From contig CAJVGD010000014.1 in the NCBI GenBank assembly GCA_910890315.1, positions 248,001 to 312,000 on the forward strand: DNA of 64,000 nucleotides, read 5' to 3'. A program made the translations under genes and the position numbers. The DNA is from Serendipita indica DSM 11827 (taxonomy: Eukaryota > Basidiomycota > Agaricomycetes > Sebacinales > Serendipitaceae). Below the pieces are notes generated by a model, which had not been told where the DNA came from, made no database searches, and was given only the letters and a program-made list of their open reading frames with translations. Shown piece by piece: positions 56,404-64,000 of this stretch (the stretch's first letter is position 1; each line of letters starts with the position of its first letter).

Positions 56404-56990
56404 AGTGGCTGACTTTGTTGGTGTCTGTAGAGTGAGTGCTTGTTGAGTTTGTGGGACGGCGGCGATGATGAATGTGTTCGTAAGTACAACTATAGTAACG
56501 TAGAATAAGCCTGCAAGCAGGGTGTCAATGGTCTATGGCGGCCAAGTGGTAGCGAGAAATGGACGGGCCAGAGAGTATGTTGAAATTGCCAAACGTGGCG
56601 AACAGCATCAAGAGGAAGAGGCAAAAAAGGTCCTGAGACGAAACATCATGGAGCTGAACGTACGGGCTTCCAGTAAAGTCGGGATCGACAGCGAGAGCGA
56701 GGATCACGAGTGCGACGCAAGCAGCCGCAAGCCCCAGTAGCTCAGTGAAGAGCTACCAGATTAAAGCGTAGACCTAGAGGCCCAAACACTCTTGTCGTCG
56801 TGCGCGACGACGAGGGCGAGAAATGGACGGGAGAAGTAGAGGCTAAGTTGCAAACTGTGTTTACGCCCACTTTTACCCCCAAACGTTTCAGTGCTGATGG
56901 CAGATTAGATTCACGCAGATTATCTATGCAAATCATCCATTGATTTCCAAGTCACCTCGGGAGTTCCAAAGTGTCAAAGTTGCTACAAGC
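56404..56990. other. Intergenic, no gene recognised
   Basis: 587 bases between the start of the RRM gene and the stop of ADE1, so it holds one promoter and one 3' end. A plus-strand frame (56522-56740) is charged but has no motif. Confidence 0.5.
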
Positions 56991-58091
56991 TCACGACCCC
57001 GTGAGTCGATCTAAAGCCTCTTGGTATCGCTTCTGGGTTCCTTCGACAACGTCTGGAGGAATTTCCCAGCCATTGCCATCCAGCCCCTTTTCCAATCCTT
57101 TCGTAAAGCCCGCCCCCGTCATCCAGTCTCGGAGATATTGCTTGTCGTAGCTAGGTTGATTCTTGCCCTCTTCATATCCTTCCAGTGGCCAGAATCGTGA
57201 CGAGTCGGGAGTCAAGACTTCGTCCACCAAGATGAGATCCATGGGCTGGCCGTCGACAACAATTTCAGACGAGGCATTTGGGGAAGGAACTAGTCCAAAC
57301 TCAAACTTGGTGTCTGCGATGATGACTCCTCGGGTAAGGGCATACTCGGCGGCTCTGCTGTACAATTCCACAGCTGCGTTTGAGATACGCTGATATACAG
57401 CATCTCCGACAAGCTTCCTTGCTAAGAGGAGTAAGACGACATCACTGGAACTGGGGACGATCGCACCTTGATCTGGATGGATATTCTCATCGTGCTGACC
57501 TGCATCCGCTTTCGTAGACGGCGTAAATACAGGGCTGGGGAGTTTCTGGGATTCTTTGAGGCCCTCTGGAGGCTTCATTCCGTGCATAGTACCCGTCTTT
57601 TTGTACTCGGACCATGCGGATCCTAGAGGGCTATCAGACGAGAAGCTCGGAATATCTACACGCATACCAGTGATATAGCCACGGGTAATGGCTTCCAAAG
57701 GAACAACCTTGGCTCTACGCACGAGCATGGACCTCCCTCGAATCAAATCCGCGTGAACTTGGATATCCTGCGGCATTTCTTCGACATTTGCTGTAATCAA
57801 GTGGTTTGGTATGACATCTCTGAGCTTTTCAAACCAAAATAACGACATTTGCGTCAGAATTTCTCCTTTTCGCGGAATTCCCTGATCCACAAAAGCCAGA
57901 TCAGACCAAAGATCAGAGTTTCCCATTGAGATTGAAAATCTTACATTGTTGAGGATGACATCGTAGGCCGATATCCGGTCACTCGCCACAAAGAGGAGTG
58001 CGTTCGGGTCTGAAGTCTCGTAGACGTCGCGCACTTTTCCACGGGATAGGAGCTTCAACCCATCCAAGGTAGAGTTGGTAAGAGTGCTCAT
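56991..58091 (-). CDS. ADE1: SAICAR synthetase (phosphoribosylaminoimidazole-succinocarboxamide synthase)
   Basis: Four exons (58091-57945, 57881-57668, 57622-57467, 57421-56991) give 315 residues. [21 protein letters not shown] and [21 protein letters not shown] are the N-terminal PurC/ATP-binding signature. They are followed by [61 protein letters not shown] and [16 protein letters not shown], all at the expected spacing. The enzyme condenses CAIR with aspartate, step seven of purine synthesis in the cytosol. The introns of 63, 45 and 45 bases each lack stops and keep frame, so the genomic frame reads through to 366 residues. Removing them restores [10 protein letters not shown] and [10 protein letters not shown]. 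Complete. Confidence 0.95.
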   Translation of the reverse strand: [366 protein letters not shown]

Positions 58092-58272
58092 CTTACGATC
58101 GGCGGTTTGAAATATGAATCGAGTCAGGTCGAAGCGCAGAGCGGCAAGCGAAGCGAGAAAATGAGAATGCCATTTCTATTTTTGCCAAATGCTGGGATGT
58201 ACGGGGTGTATAAGTTAAATCAGTCCAAGTGTGATTTCTATCTTAAACCTCGACCAATGTCAATGCTTGGAT

Positions 58273-59854
58273 TTAGATGATACGAAGCTCCTTGGTCCGC
58301 TGTCGGGCATATTCGTCCTTGTACTTTTCCCATATCCTGAAACGGAAATCATTCAGCAGCAGTCAAAGGTGAGGAATACGCGTCTTACCGCTTCAGCTCT
58401 GCGATATACTGCGCGTGTACCTCGAGCACCATTTCCATCGAAGGCTTTTCCACCTTTTGAGTAGGAATTGGCCTTCCGAATACTGATACAATGGTCCGTC
58501 GATATGGCATCAATCCGAAGTTGTCTGACAGAGGAGTTAGATGCAGTTGGGCTACAGAATTTCACATACAATTCAGGATTCCACGACCGTGAAACAGAGG
58601 TAAAGTGAACCCAAAGATTGCTTGAAAGTGTTTTTGAAGAGTGTACAGCGTCGTTCCCTTCTCATTTGGCATCTGCTCATAAATCTGCTCAAAGGTCAGC
58701 CAGATGTAACATTAAACGATCTGCGACTTACATCGTTTTCACCGAACGAGAACACAGGAACGAGGTCGGCACTCCGGAGGATCAGCAGCACGCCGGCAAA
58801 TCATGGTGTCGACATACCCATGTTGCATTGCAACTTTGATGAAGCCAACGCTATTCTTTCATCAGAAGAAGTACTACGTCGATTCATCCCAACATACCGA
58901 TTCTGCAAAGTGAGGTCGGCAGTTCCAGGATGTGCACTCAAGCTCTCAGCAGCACCTCCGATAACGATGCAGATTGCGTTGCCGCTACCCTTTTCGAGGA
59001 TGTAGTTGCAGCTCTTCTTGCTGACGGAGCAGATTCCAAGAGCCATGAGCAAGTCTCGATAGAGCGGCATTTTGAAATTTGTCGTCAGCGTCATCAGGTA
59101 CGGTGTGATTCCTGGAAAGTGCTGAGAGAATCGAGTCCCTGTTATACGTTAACACAAGGAACAGTCGATACGAGGTACCTACCATCCGTTCCGAATGTCG
59201 CAATTGCGCCCCTAGGATGCTCAGATTCTCATAGCCAATATTACGCAGTGGCTTACATTCCAATGATGCCTACAGTGAGCCATAATTAGCACCGTTCGTC
59301 ATCGTGCGTGTGTCTGTGCCCTTACCATGTGGATGATAACCGAACAAATAGGGCCTGTCCGGGGGTAAGTCGACTTCCTGTGGCATTTGTCAGAGCACTG
59401 CAAGGGAATCTATGAGGATGTAATAGCCCACCTTTTTTATCCTAGCGAATGTAGAGCGTATCGGTGTTAGCCAACAAGCTAAGATCTACCCAAAGAGAGA
59501 CGTACGAAGCAGGAAAGTAGCTCGTATAGTAGTCCCATATCCTCCATGACCTCACCCACGCACTGCGTCGTCCGCCCTTCTCTGGAGCCTCGTCGAATAT
59601 GACCCACAGGACGTATATCAGTATAAATGGCCATAACGGCGGGAACGAGCTACCCAGCAAAGTAAACTTAGCAATCCTGACCAAGAGACTTGGTACACGT
59701 ACCATAGCAAGAAGAAAAACGCGAGTGAAATGGGAATGAGGCAGACTACAAAAGCCACTGCCGCCGTCTGCAGTCTCCGATGATGAGGAACGTTGACCGG
59801 TGCAAATCTGATCACGAGGTCAGCTGATGGTTCATGTTGTCAGTACGAGATCAT
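58273..59854 (-). CDS. DGA1: Diacylglycerol O-acyltransferase type 2 (DGAT2)
   Basis: A many-exon gene. The N-terminal part has two hydrophobic segments: AAVAFVVCLIPISLAFFFLL and PPLWPFILIYVLWVIF. It then has RSWRIWDYYTSYFPAS, a DGAT2 hallmark. RPYLFGYHPHGIIGMGAIATFGTDG is the catalytic HPHG region, assembled over a 13-base exon. Next come LLMALGICSVSKKSC, AICIVIGGAAESLSAHPGT and VPVFSFGEND-like sequence, and a C-terminal RIWEKYKDEYARQRTKELRII. The enzyme sits in the ER and lipid-droplet membrane and makes triacylglycerol from diacylglycerol and acyl-CoA. The start is uncertain; ATG at 59854 (MIS-FAPVNVPHHRRLQT) with a 39-base intron is one reading. Confidence 0.87.
59257..59269 (-). other. 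13-base exon in DGAT2
   Basis: GCATCATTGGAAT on the minus strand, between acceptor CACTGTAG and donor GTAAGC. It supplies the IIGM of HPHG-IIGM-GAIATFG, and both neighbouring exons end in the matching phases (one base before, two bases after). Confidence 0.85.
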
Positions 59855-60174
59855 TTTCGCATACTCGATTTCGGGAAAAGTGCTGCTCAACGGAGGAATT
59901 TTGAGACGCTTTGACAGGTTTGTCGCAGACAAAGACTTGAGAAGTGTTCCAGAAGGTGCAAGTTTTGCGTCTGCTTTGCTCTCCATCGTCAAAGGATGTT
60001 GCGGTCGGGGACAGGGTCGCTAACCGCCATTTGCCGGTGGAACACAATCTTCTGCGGGTGCAACACAAAGTCTCACACGTAAGATAATGTGGAATCGACA
60101 AGTCTTCCAGTTCTAAACAATACTACAAAGAATAGGGACCCAGTGGCCCGACGTGCTAGGGTGCAAAACATTTT
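59855..60174. other. Intergenic, no gene recognised
   Basis: 320 bases between the DGAT2 start and the CDC48 stop. It contains the DGAT2 promoter. A plus-strand frame (59793-60023) has no motif. Confidence 0.5.
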
Positions 60175-63200
<3,026 letters not shown>

Positions 63201-63338
63201 TGTGAGATGCAGAGGTCGTGGTTGGGGTTCAAGATGCAAAACGACAAAGTGGGTACGCGTCTCTTTTACCAAAGTCAGCGCCATTTCCAGCATGTTCTCA
63301 CATATCATGTAATAACACAATAATATTCACGATGGATG

Positions 63339-64000
63339 CTAGGAACCAGCAAAAAATCGAACTCCGTCCCCCTCACCGCTTTCAATGATCTGCGCTCGGT
63401 TCGTCTTGGTCAAGATATCAATGGCCCGTTTGAGGAGCGGCGTTGGAATGTCACTGAGCTCGGAAGGAAGAGAAGGAGCCTGGATCTCGTAAAAGGTCAT
63501 GATGGTGTTTAGCTGGCCCGTCGAGACGGCCTATAGGCAGTCAGACGCATATAAACGATAAAAGTAAAGTACTGACCCAGCTGTGGAGGACCTCTGCCCA
63601 TTCTCCTGGCTTTCTCCAGTATAGTAGAACGCTATCATCCTGCCTCGGTGGCTCATACGTGGCCTGTCCCCTCGCCACCAGCATCTGGAGGAGCGTTCGG
63701 ACCTGCTGCTTTGTAAGGCGACCTAATGGCGTTCATAGTGTATTCAGACAGCCAAAGAGACTCACGATTTATCCTCTCGTTAATCAGCACTTCCTCCCAG
63801 TCCGAACCCGTCTTCTCCGCGTCATCCACAGTAAGTGTAAATAGCCGCCTGAAACGAGCGTAGGACAGTATTAATTGCACCCATTGATCATCTTGGGATA
63901 CTCTTGTTTTTGCAGCTGGTTGAAAACTGCCTGGATCAGCCAGAAACTCGACTTGGCCACCCAACGATACGGACCAGAAGAAAGGAGGGAATGCGTGTAT
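63339..64000 (-). CDS. VPS25: ESCRT-II subunit VPS25, 5' end outside window
   Basis: The gene runs out of the window at its N-terminal side. Visible parts: FPPFFW near the edge, then DDQWVQLILSYARFRRLFTL and WEEVLINERINR, RLTKQQVRTLLQMLVARGQA, WRKPGEWAEVLHSW, GQLNTIMTFYEI, and IDILTKTNRAQIIESGEGDGVRFF before the stop. These match Vps25's PPxF motif (which holds Vps22 or Vps36) and its two winged-helix domains. The ESCRT-II complex sorts ubiquitinated membrane cargo into multivesicular bodies by recruiting Vps20. At least four introns of about 50 bases are present. Only a short stretch, perhaps 10-15 residues, seems to be missing. Confidence 0.9.

Overview
The window is nuclear DNA of a filamentous basidiomycete, most likely an Agaricomycete. 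The gene families are fungal throughout, genes are split by many introns of about 45-60 bases, and there is a small tandem family of F-box-like genes of the kind Agaricomycetes expand. A Rhizoctonia-like (Ceratobasidiaceae) source is a guess from the style of the proteins, not something the sequence proves. I saw no rRNA, tRNA, CRISPR array, LTR element or DNA transposon.

Layout. 0-6 kb: SDHAF3 (complex II assembly, -), a Fax/metaxin-like GST-fold protein (+), a copper-fist transcription factor (-) and a PTAR1-like prenyltransferase-alpha protein (-). 5.8-8.6 kb: a germ-cell-less-like BTB protein (+) with a 7-base microexon. 8.9-17.1 kb: one giant TRANK1-like UvrD-type helicase with an IQ motif (-). 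17.5-22.2 kb: a membrane-anchored PQQ sugar dehydrogenase (-) and MLH1 (-). 22.3-27.5 kb: an MGQYW/F-box-like protein (+), a DHA2-type MFS transporter (-) and COX19 (+). 27.5-33.9 kb: a tandem F-box-like cluster with two intact genes, two decayed copies and a divergent third F-box gene. 33.9-38.8 kb: SKI8 (-), PET117 (+), a Ser-rich single-pass membrane protein (+) and RNase H2 subunit C (+). 38.8-48.4 kb: xylulokinase (-) and acetyl-CoA carboxylase ACC1 (+). 48.8-53.4 kb: a two-finger iron-responsive GATA repressor (-) and a TMEM53/DUF829 protein (+). 53.7-64 kb: a co-oriented minus-strand run of an RRM protein, ADE1, DGAT2, CDC48 and the 3' part of VPS25.

Functional links. Three genes serve respiratory-complex assembly (SDHAF3, COX19, PET117). 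Two regulate metals: the copper-fist factor and the SreA/Fep1/Urbs1-type iron GATA factor. Copper and iron are the metals of the complexes those assembly factors serve, but the genes are scattered and this may be chance. ACC1 and DGAT2 are the first and last steps of triacylglycerol synthesis. Several neighbours are head-to-head with under 110 bases between start codons (PTAR1-like/BTB, MLH1/F-box-like, SKI8/PET117), so short shared promoters are a feature of the region.

Most unusual points. There are very small exons: 7 bases in the BTB gene, 13 in DGAT2, 19 in ACC1, and start-codon-only coding exons in the copper-fist and SKI8 genes. All three ADE1 introns are multiples of three and stop-free. 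Single-base frame slips interrupt otherwise well conserved ACC1, RNase H2C and DUF829 genes; homopolymer errors in the assembly are the likeliest cause. No clearly new biological system was found. The F-box cluster and the giant helicase are the least understood parts.
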